64,000 nt of DNA from Sabellastarte sp. h YS-2021. Taxonomy: Eukaryota > Annelida > Polychaeta > Sabellida > Sabellidae. Shown here in pieces: positions 11,626-26,209 of this stretch. The position numbers were made by a program, and so were the translations under genes. The notes under the pieces were generated by a model. That model was not told the origin of the DNA and searched no databases. It was given only the letters and a program-made list of their open reading frames with translations. Within the stretch, counting starts at the first letter, position 1, and every line of letters starts with the position of its first letter. The DNA lies in NCBI GenBank assembly GCA_964017235.1, contig CAXHLB010000008.1, forward strand, positions 744,001-808,000, read 5' to 3'.

Positions 11626-12000
11626 TTGGTCCAAACACTGAGTAACAATTACCAATAAAGATGGAATAGCTTTGGCACCTTCGAATTGGGTTAATCTATG
11701 TCACATTGGTCTGTAACCTGCAATGGGGTGGTCTAGCTGCATAAAACCCATATACCTGGGGCGCCATTTTGGCAGCAGGGCTAAGCCAGATATTGGGATG
11801 TAATGCTGCAATTTGGGCCAAAGACTAAGGGGGAGGCACCAATAAATATGCAACAGCTTTGGGACTTACAGCTAGCAGTAAATCTGCTGCAGGGAGATTC
11901 TGCGACTTGGGATGAAATATACTTGTTGCAGTAATTCATATATACAGGGGGTCATGTTTCCACCATAACTAAGCCAAATATTGAGATATTATGCTGCAAT
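11626..12000 (+). repeat. Chimeric unit 3/4a (U32)
   Basis: This unit has C at position 21 (types 2 and 3) but G at 50 (types 1 and 4). It continues as type 3/4 with CAGGG, A at 202 and the rarer A at 209 (base 11834) that marks subtype 4a. The switch therefore lies between positions 21 and 50. It is the only unit with this combination. It precedes the zone where 4a units first appear (U37, U43, U47, U57). Confidence 0.85.
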
Positions 12001-15000
12001 TTGGTCCAAACACTGAGTAACAATTACCAATAAAGATGGAATAGCTTTGACACCTTCGAATTGGGTTAATCTATGTCACATTGGTCTGTAACCTGCAATG
12101 GGGTGGTCTAGCTGCATAAAACCCATATACCTGGGGCGCCATTTTGGCAGCATGGCTAAGCCAGATATTGGGATGTAATGCTGCAATTTGGGCCAAAGAC
12201 TGAGGGGGTGGCACCAATAAATATGCAACAGGTTTGGGACTTACAGCTAGCAGTAAGTCTGCTGCAGGGAGATTCTGCGACTTGGGATGAAATATACTGG
12301 TTGCAGTAATTCATATATACAGGGGGTCATGTTTCCACCATAACTAAGCCAAATATTGAGATATTATGCTGCAATTTGGTCCAAACACTGAGTAACAATT
12401 ACCAATAAAGATGGAATAGCTTTGACACCTTCGAATTGGGTTAATCTATGTCACATTGGTCTGTAACCTGCAATGGGGTGGTCTAGCTGCATAAAACCCA
12501 TATACCTGGGGCGCCATTTTGGCAGCAGGGCTAAGCCAGATATTGGGATGTAATGCTGCAATTTGGGCCAAAGACTAAGGGGGTGGCACCAATAAATATG
12601 CAACAGCTTTGGGACTTACAGCTAGCAGTAAATCTGCTGCAGGGAGATTCTGCGACTTGGGATGAAATATACTTGTTGCAGTAATTCATATATACAGGGG
12701 GTCATGTTTCCACCATAACTAAGCCAAATATTGAGATATTATGCTGCAATTTGGTCCAAACACTGAGTAACAATTACCAATAAAGATGGAATAGCTTTGA
12801 CACCTTCGAATTGGGTTAATCTATGTCACATTGGTCTGTAACCTGCAATGGGGTGGTCTAGCTGCATAAAACCCATATACCTGGGGCGCCATTTTGGCAG
12901 CATGGCTAAGCCAGATATTGGGATGTAATGCTGCAATTTGGGCCAAAGACTGAGGGGGTGGCACCAATAAATATGCAACAGGTTTGGGACTTACAGCTAG
13001 CAGTAAGTCTGCTGCAGGGAGATTCTGCGACTTGGGATGAAATATACTGGTTGCAGTAATTCATATATACAGGGGGTCATGTTTCCACCATAACTAAGCC
13101 AAATATTGAGATATTATGCTGCAATTTGGTCCAAACACTGAGTAACAATTACCAATAAAGATGGAATAGCTTTGACACCTTCGAATTGGGTTAATCTATG
13201 TCACATTGGTCTGTAACCTGCAATGGGGTGGTCTAGCTGCATAAAACCCATATACCTGGGGCGCCATTTTGGCAGCAGGGCTAAGCCAGATATTGGGATG
13301 TAATGCTGCAATTTGGGCCAAAGACTAAGGGGGTGGCACCAATAAATATGCAACAGCTTTGGGACTTACAGCTAGCAGTAAATCTGCTGCAGGGAGATTC
13401 TGCGACTTGGGATGAAATATACTTGTTGCAGTAATTCATATATACAGGGGGTCATGTTTCCACCATAACTAAGCCAAATATTGAGATATTATGCTGCAAT
13501 TTGGTCCAAACACTGAGTAAAAATTACCAATAAAGATGGAATAGCTTTGGCACCTTCGAATTGGGTTAATCTATGTCACATTGGTCTGTAACCTGCAATG
13601 GGGTGGTCTAGCTGCATAAAACCCATATACCTGGGGCGCCATTTTGGCAGCAGGGCTAAGCCAGATATTGGGATGTAATGCTGCAATTTGGGCCAAAGAC
13701 TAAGGGGGAGGCACCAATAAATATGCAACAGCTTTGGGACTTACAGCTAGCAGTAAATCTGCTGCAGGGAGATTCTGCGACTTGGGATGAAATATACTTG
13801 TTGCAGTAATTCATATATACAGGGGGTCATGTTTCCACCATAACTAAGCCAAATATTGAGATATTATGCTGCAATTTGGTCCAAACACTGAGTAAAAATT
13901 ACCAATAAAGATGGAATAGCTTTGGCACCTTCGAATTGGGTTAATCTATGTCACATTGCTCTGTAACCTGCGATGGGGTAGTCTAGCTGCATAAAACCCA
14001 TATACCTGGGACGCCATTTTGGCAGGATAACTAAGCCAAATATTGGGATGTAATGCTGCAATTTGGGCCAAAGACTGAGGGGGTGGCACCAATAAATATG
14101 CAACAGCTTTGGGACTTACAGCTAGCAGTAAATCTGCTGCAGGGAGATTCTGCGACTTGGGATGAAATATACTTGTTGCAGTAATTCATATATACAGGGG
14201 GTCATGTTTCCACCATAACTAAGCCAAATATTGAGATATTATGCTGCAATTTGGTCCAAACACTGAGTAACAATTACCAATAAAGATGGAATAGCTTTGA
14301 CACCTTCGAATTGGGTTAATCTATGTCACATTGGTCTGTAACCTGCAATGGGGTGGTCTAGCTGCATAAAACCCATATACCTGGGGCGCCATTTTGGCAG
14401 CATGGCTAAGCCAGATATTGGGATGTAATGCTGCAATTTGGGCCAAAGACTGAGGGGGTGGCACCAATAAATATGCAACAGGTTTGGGACTTACAGCTAG
14501 CAGTAAGTCTGCTGCAGGGAGATTCTGCGACTTGGGATGAAATATACTGGTTGCAGTAATTCATATATACAGGGGGTCATGTTTCCACCATAACTAAGCC
14601 AAATATTGAGATATTATGCTGCAATTTGGTCCAAACACTGAGTAACAATTACCAATAAAGATGGAATAGCTTTGACACCTTCGAATTGGGTTAATCTATG
14701 TCACATTGGTCTGTAACCTGCAATGGGGTGGTCTAGCTGCATAAAACCCATATACCTGGGGCGCCATTTTGGCAGCAGGGCTAAGCCAGATATTGGGATG
14801 TAATGCTGCAATTTGGGCCAAAGACTAAGGGGGTGGCACCAATAAATATGCAACAGCTTTGGGACTTACAGCTAGCAGTAAATCTGCTGCAGGGAGATTC
14901 TGCGACTTGGGATGAAATATACTTGTTGCAGTAATTCATATATACAGGGGGTCATGTTTCCACCATAACTAAGCCAAATATTGAGATATTATGCTGCAAT

Positions 15001-16500
15001 TTGGTCCAAACACTGAGTAACAATTACCAATAAAGATGGAATAGCTTTGACACCTTCGAATTGGGTTAATCTATGTCACATTGGTCTGTAACCTGCAATG
15101 GGGTGGTCTAGCTGCATAAAACCCATATACCTGGGGCGCCATTTTGGCAGCATGGCTAAGCCAGATATTGGGATGTAATGCTGCAATTTGGGCCAAAGAC
15201 TGAGGGGGTGGCACCAATAAATATGCAACAGGTTTGGGACTTACAGCTAGCAGTAAGTCTGCTGCAGGGAGATTCTGCGACTTGGGATGAAATATACTGG
15301 TTGCAGTAATTCATATATACAGGGGGTCATGTTTCCACCATAACTAAGCCAAATATTGAGATATTATGCTGCAATTTGGTCCAAACACTGAGTAACAATT
15401 ACCAATAAAGATGGAATAGCTTTGACACCTTCGAATTGGGTTAATCTATGTCACATTGGTCTGTAACCTGCAATGGGGTGGTCTAGCTGCATAAAACCCA
15501 TATACCTGGGGCGCCATTTTGGCAGCAGGGCTAAGCCAGATATTGGGATGTAATGCTGCAATTTGGGCCAAAGACTAAGGGGGTGGCACCAATAAATATG
15601 CAACAGCTTTGGGACTTACAGCTAGCAGTAAATCTGCTGCAGGGAGATTCTGCGACTTGGGATGAAATATACTTGTTGCAGTAATTCATATATACAGGGG
15701 GTCATGTTTCCACCATAACTAAGCCAAATATTGAGATATTATGCTGCAATTTGGTCCAAACACTGAGTAAAAATTACCAATAAAGATGGAATAGCTTTGG
15801 CACCTTCGAATTGGGTTAATCTATGTCACATTGGTCTGTAACCTGCAATGGGGTGGTCTAGCTGCATAAAACCCATATACCTGGGGCGCCATTTTGGCAG
15901 CAGGGCTAAGCCAGATATTGGGATGTAATGCTGCAATTTGGGCCAAAGACTAAGGGGGAGGCACCAATAAATATGCAACAGCTTTGGGACTTACAGCTAG
16001 CAGTAAATCTGCTGCAGGGAGATTCTGCGACTTGGGATGAAATATACTTGTTGCAGTAATTCATATATACAGGGGGTCATGTTTCCACCATAACTAAGCC
16101 AAATATTGAGATATTATGCTGCAATTTGGTCCAAACACTGAGTAAAAATTACCAATAAAGATGGAATAGCTTTGGCACCTTCGAATTGGGTTAATCTATG
16201 TCACATTGCTCTGTAACCTGCGATGGGGTAGTCTAGCTGCATAAAACCCATATACCTGGGACGCCATTTTGGCAGGATAACTAAGCCAAATATTGGGATG
16301 TAATGCTGCAATTTGGGCCAAAGACTGAGGGGGTGGCACCAATAAATATGCAACAGCTTTGGGACTTACAGCTAGCAGTAAATCTGCTGCAGGGAGATTC
16401 TGCGACTTGGGATGAAATATACTTGTTGCAGTAATTCATATATACAGGGGGTCATGTTTCCACCATAACTAAGCCAAATATTGAGATATTATGCTGCAAT
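12001..16500 (+). repeat. Tandem duplication of a six-unit block: (2 3 2 3 4a 1) twice
   Basis: U33-38 (12001-14250) and U39-44 (14251-16500) have the same order, including the A at 209 marker in U37 and U43, so the 2250-bp block is duplicated in tandem. The following U45-48 read 3 3 4a 1. That could be a third copy shortened by loss of two units' worth of sequence. Confidence 0.85.
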
Positions 16501-16875
16501 TTGGTCCAAACACTGAGTAACAATTACCAATAAAGATGGAATAGCTTTGACACCTTCGAATTGGGTTAATCTATGTCACATTGGTCTGTAACCTGCAATG
16601 GGGTGGTCTAGCTGCATAAAACCCATATACCTGGGGCGCCATTTTGGCAGCAGGGCTAAGCCAGATATTGGGATGTAATGCTGCAATTTGGGCCAAAGAC
16701 TAAGGGGGTGGCACCAATAAATATGCAACAGCTTTGGGACTTACAGCTAGCAGTAAATCTGCTGCAGGGAGATTCTGCGACTTGGGATGAAATATACTTG
16801 TTGCAGTAATTCATATATACAGGGGGTCATGTTTCCACCATAACTAAGCCAAATATTGAGATATTATGCTGCAAT

Positions 16876-19800
16876 TTGGTCCAAACACTGAGTAACAATT
16901 ACCAATAAAGATGGAATAGCTTTGACACCTTCGAATTGGGTTAATCTATGTCACATTGGTCTGTAACCTGCAATGGGGTGGTCTAGCTGCATAAAACCCA
17001 TATACCTGGGGCGCCATTTTGGCAGCAGGGCTAAGCCAGATATTGGGATGTAATGCTGCAATTTGGGCCAAAGACTAAGGGGGTGGCACCAATAAATATG
17101 CAACAGCTTTGGGACTTACAGCTAGCAGTAAATCTGCTGCAGGGAGATTCTGCGACTTGGGATGAAATATACTTGTTGCAGTAATTCATATATACAGGGG
17201 GTCATGTTTCCACCATAACTAAGCCAAATATTGAGATATTATGCTGCAATTTGGTCCAAACACTGAGTAAAAATTACCAATAAAGATGGAATAGCTTTGG
17301 CACCTTCGAATTGGGTTAATCTATGTCACATTGGTCTGTAACCTGCAATGGGGTGGTCTAGCTGCATAAAACCCATATACCTGGGGCGCCATTTTGGCAG
17401 CAGGGCTAAGCCAGATATTGGGATGTAATGCTGCAATTTGGGCCAAAGACTAAGGGGGAGGCACCAATAAATATGCAACAGCTTTGGGACTTACAGCTAG
17501 CAGTAAATCTGCTGCAGGGAGATTCTGCGACTTGGGATGAAATATACTTGTTGCAGTAATTCATATATACAGGGGGTCATGTTTCCACCATAACTAAGCC
17601 AAATATTGAGATATTATGCTGCAATTTGGTCCAAACACTGAGTAAAAATTACCAATAAAGATGGAATAGCTTTGGCACCTTCGAATTGGGTTAATCTATG
17701 TCACATTGCTCTGTAACCTGCGATGGGGTAGTCTAGCTGCATAAAACCCATATACCTGGGACGCCATTTTGGCAGGATAACTAAGCCAAATATTGGGATG
17801 TAATGCTGCAATTTGGGCCAAAGACTGAGGGGGTGGCACCAATAAATATGCAACAGCTTTGGGACTTACAGCTAGCAGTAAATCTGCTGCAGGGAGATTC
17901 TGCGACTTGGGATGAAATATACTTGTTGCAGTAATTCATATATACAGGGGGTCATGTTTCCACCATAACTAAGCCAAATATTGAGATATTATGCTGCAAT
18001 TTGGTCCAAACACTGAGTAACAATTACCAATAAAGATGGAATAGCTTTGACACCTTCGAATTGGGTTAATCTATGTCACATTGGTCTGTAACCTGCAATG
18101 GGGTGGTCTAGCTGCATAAAACCCATATACCTGGGGCGCCATTTTGGCAGCATGGCTAAGCCAGATATTGGGATGTAATGCTGCAATTTGGGCCAAAGAC
18201 TGCCAGGTTTGACTTACAGCTAGCAGTAAGTCTGCTGCAGGGAGATTCTGCGATACTGGTTGCAGTAATTCATATATACAGGGGGTCATGTTTCCACCAT
18301 AACTAAGCCAAATATTGAGATATTATGCTGCAATTTGGTCCAAACACTGAGTAACAATTACCAATAAAGATGGAATAGCTTTGACACCTTCGAATTGGGT
18401 TAATCTATGTCACATTGGTCTGTAACCTGCAATGGGGTGGTCTAGCTGCATAAAACCCATATACCTGGGGCGCCATTTTGGCAGCAGGGCTAAGCCAGAT
18501 ATTGGGATGTAATGCTGCAATTTGGGCCAAAGACTAAGGGGGTGGCACCAATAAATATGCAACAGCTTTGGGACTTACAGCTAGCAGTAAATCTGCTGCA
18601 GGGAGATTCTGCGACTTGGGATGAAATATACTTGTTGCAGTAATTCATATATACAGGGGGTCATGTTTCCACCATAACTAAGCCAAATATTGAGATATTA
18701 TGCTGCAATTTGGTCCAAACACTGAGTAAAAATTACCAATAAAGATGGAATAGCTTTGGCACCTTCGAATTGGGTTAATCTATGTCACATTGGTCTGTAA
18801 CCTGCAATGGGGTGGTCTAGCTGCATAAAACCCATATACCTGGGGCGCCATTTTGGCAGCAGGGCTAAGCCAGATATTGGGATGTAATGCTGCAATTTGG
18901 GCCAAAGACTAAGGGGGTGGCACCAATAAATATGCAACAGCTTTGGGACTTACAGCTAGCAGTAAATCTGCTGCAGGGAGATTCTGCGACTTGGGATGAA
19001 ATATACTTGTTGCAGTAATTCATATATACAGGGGGTCATGTTTCCACCATAACTAAGCCAAATATTGAGATATTATGCTGCAATTTGGTCCAAACACTGA
19101 GTAAAAATTACCAATAAAGATGGAATAGCTTTGGCACCTTCGAATTGGGTTAATCTATGTCACATTGCTCTGTAACCTGCGATGGGGTAGTCTAGCTGCA
19201 TAAAACCCATATACCTGGGACGCCATTTTGGCAGGATAACTAAGCCAAATATTGGGATGTAATGCTGCAATTTGGGCCAAAGACTGAGGGGGTGGCACCA
19301 ATAAATATGCAACAGCTTTGGGACTTACAGCTAGCAGTAAATCTGCTGCAGGGAGATTCTGCGACTTGGGATGAAATATACTTGTTGCAGTAATTCATAT
19401 ATACAGGGGGTCATGTTTCCACCATAACTAAGCCAAATATTGAGATATTATGCTGCAATTTGGTCCAAACACTGAGTAACAATTACCAATAAAGATGGAA
19501 TAGCTTTGACACCTTCGAATTGGGTTAATCTATGTCACATTGGTCTGTAACCTGCAATGGGGTGGTCTAGCTGCATAAAACCCATATACCTGGGGCGCCA
19601 TTTTGGCAGCATGGCTAAGCCAGATATTGGGATGTAATGCTGCAATTTGGGCCAAAGACTGAGGGGGTGGCACCAATAAATATGCAACAGGTTTGGGACT
19701 TACAGCTAGCAGTAAGTCTGCTGCAGGGAGATTCTGCGACTTGGGATGAAATATACTGGTTGCAGTAATTCATATATACAGGGGGTCATGTTTCCACCAT

Positions 19801-20584
19801 AACTAAGCCAAATATTGAGATATTATGCTGCAATTTGGTCCAAACACTGAGTAACAATTACCAATAAAGATGGAATAGCTTTGACACCTTCGAATTGGGT
19901 TAATCTATGTCACATTGGTCTGTAACCTGCAATGGGGTGGTCTAGCTGCATAAAACCCATATACCTGGGGCGCCATTTTGGCAGCAGGGCTAAGCCAGAT
20001 ATTGGGATGTAATGCTGCAATTTGGGCCAAAGACTAAGGGGGTGGCACCAATAAATATGCAACAGCTTTGGGACTTACAGCTAGCAGTAAATCTGCTGCA
20101 GGGAGATTCTGCGACTTGGGATGAAATATACTTGTTGCAGTAATTCATATATACAGGGGGTCATGTTTCCACCATAACTAAGCCAAATATTGAGATATTA
20201 TGCTGCAATTTGGTCCAAACACTGAGTAACAATTACCAATAAAGATGGAATAGCTTTGACACCTTCGAATTGGGTTAATCTATGTCACATTGGTCTGTAA
20301 CCTGCAATGGGGTGGTCTAGCTGCATAAAACCCATATACCTGGGGCGCCATTTTGGCAGCATGGCTAAGCCAGATATTGGGATGTAATGCTGCAATTTGG
20401 GCCAAAGACTGAGGGGGTGGCACCAATAAATATGCAACAGCTTTGGGACTTACAGCTAGCAGTAAATCTGCTGCAGGGAGATTCTGCGACTTGGGATGAA
20501 ATATACTTGTTGCAGTAATTCATATATACAGGGGGTCATGTTTCCACCATAACTAAGCCAAATATTGAGATATTATGCTGCAAT
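16876..20584 (+). repeat. Ten-unit higher-order block, copy 1
   Basis: U46-55 read 3 4a 1 2 3 4 1 2 3 2/n, the same order as U56-65 immediately after. This copy is 3709 bp instead of 3750 because U49 has lost 41 bases. The matching 2/n chimera at the end and the 4a marker in second place make independent origin unlikely. This is the largest adjacent duplication I found. Confidence 0.85.
18001..18334 (+). repeat. Shortened type 2 unit with three deletions (U49)
   Basis: This is the only unit not 375 bp long. Against a normal type 2 unit it lacks a net 25 bases near 18202-18204, where the GGGGGTGGCACC segment is gone. It lacks two more (GG of TTTGGGAC) near 18211 and fourteen near 18253. The sum is 41, which accounts exactly for the 334-bp length. 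The remaining bases match type 2 (CATGG, G at the positions equivalent to 232, 257 and 299). The shift of array phase after this unit comes wholly from it. Three separate small losses within about 50 remaining bases are unusual for replication slippage. A local consensus error is possible. Confidence 0.93.
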
Positions 20585-23500
20585 TTGGTCCAAACACTGA
20601 GTAACAATTACCAATAAAGATGGAATAGCTTTGACACCTTCGAATTGGGTTAATCTATGTCACATTGGTCTGTAACCTGCAATGGGGTGGTCTAGCTGCA
20701 TAAAACCCATATACCTGGGGCGCCATTTTGGCAGCAGGGCTAAGCCAGATATTGGGATGTAATGCTGCAATTTGGGCCAAAGACTAAGGGGGTGGCACCA
20801 ATAAATATGCAACAGCTTTGGGACTTACAGCTAGCAGTAAATCTGCTGCAGGGAGATTCTGCGACTTGGGATGAAATATACTTGTTGCAGTAATTCATAT
20901 ATACAGGGGGTCATGTTTCCACCATAACTAAGCCAAATATTGAGATATTATGCTGCAATTTGGTCCAAACACTGAGTAAAAATTACCAATAAAGATGGAA
21001 TAGCTTTGGCACCTTCGAATTGGGTTAATCTATGTCACATTGGTCTGTAACCTGCAATGGGGTGGTCTAGCTGCATAAAACCCATATACCTGGGGCGCCA
21101 TTTTGGCAGCAGGGCTAAGCCAGATATTGGGATGTAATGCTGCAATTTGGGCCAAAGACTAAGGGGGAGGCACCAATAAATATGCAACAGCTTTGGGACT
21201 TACAGCTAGCAGTAAATCTGCTGCAGGGAGATTCTGCGACTTGGGATGAAATATACTTGTTGCAGTAATTCATATATACAGGGGGTCATGTTTCCACCAT
21301 AACTAAGCCAAATATTGAGATATTATGCTGCAATTTGGTCCAAACACTGAGTAAAAATTACCAATAAAGATGGAATAGCTTTGGCACCTTCGAATTGGGT
21401 TAATCTATGTCACATTGCTCTGTAACCTGCGATGGGGTAGTCTAGCTGCATAAAACCCATATACCTGGGACGCCATTTTGGCAGGATAACTAAGCCAAAT
21501 ATTGGGATGTAATGCTGCAATTTGGGCCAAAGACTGAGGGGGTGGCACCAATAAATATGCAACAGCTTTGGGACTTACAGCTAGCAGTAAATCTGCTGCA
21601 GGGAGATTCTGCGACTTGGGATGAAATATACTTGTTGCAGTAATTCATATATACAGGGGGTCATGTTTCCACCATAACTAAGCCAAATATTGAGATATTA
21701 TGCTGCAATTTGGTCCAAACACTGAGTAACAATTACCAATAAAGATGGAATAGCTTTGACACCTTCGAATTGGGTTAATCTATGTCACATTGGTCTGTAA
21801 CCTGCAATGGGGTGGTCTAGCTGCATAAAACCCATATACCTGGGGCGCCATTTTGGCAGCATGGCTAAGCCAGATATTGGGATGTAATGCTGCAATTTGG
21901 GCCAAAGACTGAGGGGGTGGCACCAATAAATATGCAACAGGTTTGGGACTTACAGCTAGCAGTAAGTCTGCTGCAGGGAGATTCTGCGACTTGGGATGAA
22001 ATATACTGGTTGCAGTAATTCATATATACAGGGGGTCATGTTTCCACCATAACTAAGCCAAATATTGAGATATTATGCTGCAATTTGGTCCAAACACTGA
22101 GTAACAATTACCAATAAAGATGGAATAGCTTTGACACCTTCGAATTGGGTTAATCTATGTCACATTGGTCTGTAACCTGCAATGGGGTGGTCTAGCTGCA
22201 TAAAACCCATATACCTGGGGCGCCATTTTGGCAGCAGGGCTAAGCCAGATATTGGGATGTAATGCTGCAATTTGGGCCAAAGACTAAGGGGGTGGCACCA
22301 ATAAATATGCAACAGCTTTGGGACTTACAGCTAGCAGTAAATCTGCTGCAGGGAGATTCTGCGACTTGGGATGAAATATACTTGTTGCAGTAATTCATAT
22401 ATACAGGGGGTCATGTTTCCACCATAACTAAGCCAAATATTGAGATATTATGCTGCAATTTGGTCCAAACACTGAGTAAAAATTACCAATAAAGATGGAA
22501 TAGCTTTGGCACCTTCGAATTGGGTTAATCTATGTCACATTGGTCTGTAACCTGCAATGGGGTGGTCTAGCTGCATAAAACCCATATACCTGGGGCGCCA
22601 TTTTGGCAGCAGGGCTAAGCCAGATATTGGGATGTAATGCTGCAATTTGGGCCAAAGACTAAGGGGGTGGCACCAATAAATATGCAACAGCTTTGGGACT
22701 TACAGCTAGCAGTAAATCTGCTGCAGGGAGATTCTGCGACTTGGGATGAAATATACTTGTTGCAGTAATTCATATATACAGGGGGTCATGTTTCCACCAT
22801 AACTAAGCCAAATATTGAGATATTATGCTGCAATTTGGTCCAAACACTGAGTAAAAATTACCAATAAAGATGGAATAGCTTTGGCACCTTCGAATTGGGT
22901 TAATCTATGTCACATTGCTCTGTAACCTGCGATGGGGTAGTCTAGCTGCATAAAACCCATATACCTGGGACGCCATTTTGGCAGGATAACTAAGCCAAAT
23001 ATTGGGATGTAATGCTGCAATTTGGGCCAAAGACTGAGGGGGTGGCACCAATAAATATGCAACAGCTTTGGGACTTACAGCTAGCAGTAAATCTGCTGCA
23101 GGGAGATTCTGCGACTTGGGATGAAATATACTTGTTGCAGTAATTCATATATACAGGGGGTCATGTTTCCACCATAACTAAGCCAAATATTGAGATATTA
23201 TGCTGCAATTTGGTCCAAACACTGAGTAACAATTACCAATAAAGATGGAATAGCTTTGACACCTTCGAATTGGGTTAATCTATGTCACATTGGTCTGTAA
23301 CCTGCAATGGGGTGGTCTAGCTGCATAAAACCCATATACCTGGGGCGCCATTTTGGCAGCATGGCTAAGCCAGATATTGGGATGTAATGCTGCAATTTGG
23401 GCCAAAGACTGAGGGGGTGGCACCAATAAATATGCAACAGGTTTGGGACTTACAGCTAGCAGTAAGTCTGCTGCAGGGAGATTCTGCGACTTGGGATGAA

Positions 23501-24334
23501 ATATACTGGTTGCAGTAATTCATATATACAGGGGGTCATGTTTCCACCATAACTAAGCCAAATATTGAGATATTATGCTGCAATTTGGTCCAAACACTGA
23601 GTAACAATTACCAATAAAGATGGAATAGCTTTGACACCTTCGAATTGGGTTAATCTATGTCACATTGGTCTGTAACCTGCAATGGGGTGGTCTAGCTGCA
23701 TAAAACCCATATACCTGGGGCGCCATTTTGGCAGCAGGGCTAAGCCAGATATTGGGATGTAATGCTGCAATTTGGGCCAAAGACTAAGGGGGTGGCACCA
23801 ATAAATATGCAACAGCTTTGGGACTTACAGCTAGCAGTAAATCTGCTGCAGGGAGATTCTGCGACTTGGGATGAAATATACTTGTTGCAGTAATTCATAT
23901 ATACAGGGGGTCATGTTTCCACCATAACTAAGCCAAATATTGAGATATTATGCTGCAATTTGGTCCAAACACTGAGTAACAATTACCAATAAAGATGGAA
24001 TAGCTTTGACACCTTCGAATTGGGTTAATCTATGTCACATTGGTCTGTAACCTGCAATGGGGTGGTCTAGCTGCATAAAACCCATATACCTGGGGCGCCA
24101 TTTTGGCAGCATGGCTAAGCCAGATATTGGGATGTAATGCTGCAATTTGGGCCAAAGACTGAGGGGGTGGCACCAATAAATATGCAACAGCTTTGGGACT
24201 TACAGCTAGCAGTAAATCTGCTGCAGGGAGATTCTGCGACTTGGGATGAAATATACTTGTTGCAGTAATTCATATATACAGGGGGTCATGTTTCCACCAT
24301 AACTAAGCCAAATATTGAGATATTATGCTGCAAT
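20585..24334 (+). repeat. Ten-unit higher-order block, copy 2
   Basis: U56-65 read 3 4a 1 2 3 4 1 2 3 2/n and span exactly 3750 bp. The unit matching U49 is U59 (21710-22084). It is full length, so the deletions in copy 1 arose after the duplication, unless they are a sequence error. The chimeric units U55 (20210) and U65 (23960) mark the two ends. Confidence 0.85.
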
Positions 24335-26209
24335 TTGGTCCAAACACTGAGTAACAATTACCAATAAAGATGGAATAGCTTTGACACCTTCGAATTGGGT
24401 TAATCTATGTCACATTGGTCTGTAACCTGCAATGGGGTGGTCTAGCTGCATAAAACCCATATACCTGGGGCGCCATTTTGGCAGCATGGCTAAGCCAGAT
24501 ATTGGGATGTAATGCTGCAATTTGGGCCAAAGACTGAGGGGGTGGCACCAATAAATATGCAACAGGTTTGGGACTTACAGCTAGCAGTAAGTCTGCTGCA
24601 GGGAGATTCTGCGACTTGGGATGAAATATACTGGTTGCAGTAATTCATATATACAGGGGGTCATGTTTCCACCATAACTAAGCCAAATATTGAGATATTA
24701 TGCTGCAATTTGGTCCAAACACTGAGTAACAATTACCAATAAAGATGGAATAGCTTTGACACCTTCGAATTGGGTTAATCTATGTCACATTGGTCTGTAA
24801 CCTGCAATGGGGTGGTCTAGCTGCATAAAACCCATATACCTGGGGCGCCATTTTGGCAGCAGGGCTAAGCCAGATATTGGGATGTAATGCTGCAATTTGG
24901 GCCAAAGACTAAGGGGGTGGCACCAATAAATATGCAACAGCTTTGGGACTTACAGCTAGCAGTAAATCTGCTGCAGGGAGATTCTGCGACTTGGGATGAA
25001 ATATACTTGTTGCAGTAATTCATATATACAGGGGGTCATGTTTCCACCATAACTAAGCCAAATATTGAGATATTATGCTGCAATTTGGTCCAAACACTGA
25101 GTAAAAATTACCAATAAAGATGGAATAGCTTTGGCACCTTCGAATTGGGTTAATCTATGTCACATTGGTCTGTAACCTGCAATGGGGTGGTCTAGCTGCA
25201 TAAAACCCATATACCTGGGGCGCCATTTTGGCAGCAGGGCTAAGCCAGATATTGGGATGTAATGCTGCAATTTGGGCCAAAGACTAAGGGGGTGGCACCA
25301 ATAAATATGCAACAGCTTTGGGACTTACAGCTAGCAGTAAATCTGCTGCAGGGAGATTCTGCGACTTGGGATGAAATATACTTGTTGCAGTAATTCATAT
25401 ATACAGGGGGTCATGTTTCCACCATAACTAAGCCAAATATTGAGATATTATGCTGCAATTTGGTCCAAACACTGAGTAAAAATTACCAATAAAGATGGAA
25501 TAGCTTTGGCACCTTCGAATTGGGTTAATCTATGTCACATTGCTCTGTAACCTGCGATGGGGTAGTCTAGCTGCATAAAACCCATATACCTGGGACGCCA
25601 TTTTGGCAGGATAACTAAGCCAAATATTGGGATGTAATGCTGCAATTTGGGCCAAAGACTGAGGGGGTGGCACCAATAAATATGCAACAGCTTTGGGACT
25701 TACAGCTAGCAGTAAATCTGCTGCAGGGAGATTCTGCGACTTGGGATGAAATATACTTGTTGCAGTAATTCATATATACAGGGGGTCATGTTTCCACCAT
25801 AACTAAGCCAAATATTGAGATATTATGCTGCAATTTGGTCCAAACACTGAGTAACAATTACCAATAAAGATGGAATAGCTTTGACACCTTCGAATTGGGT
25901 TAATCTATGTCACATTGGTCTGTAACCTGCAATGGGGTGGTCTAGCTGCATAAAACCCATATACCTGGGGCGCCATTTTGGCAGCATGGCTAAGCCAGAT
26001 ATTGGGATGTAATGCTGCAATTTGGGCCAAAGACTGAGGGGGTGGCACCAATAAATATGCAACAGGTTTGGGACTTACAGCTAGCAGTAAGTCTGCTGCA
26101 GGGAGATTCTGCGACTTGGGATGAAATATACTGGTTGCAGTAATTCATATATACAGGGGGTCATGTTTCCACCATAACTAAGCCAAATATTGAGATATTA
26201 TGCTGCAAT

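Noticed and set aside
18071-18289. A 72-codon open frame on the minus strand
   Set aside because: It exists only because the deletions in the shortened unit U49 shift the frame. From the same ATG, a normal type 2 unit reads 27 codons and then TAG. It has no recognisable domain and lies wholly in satellite DNA.
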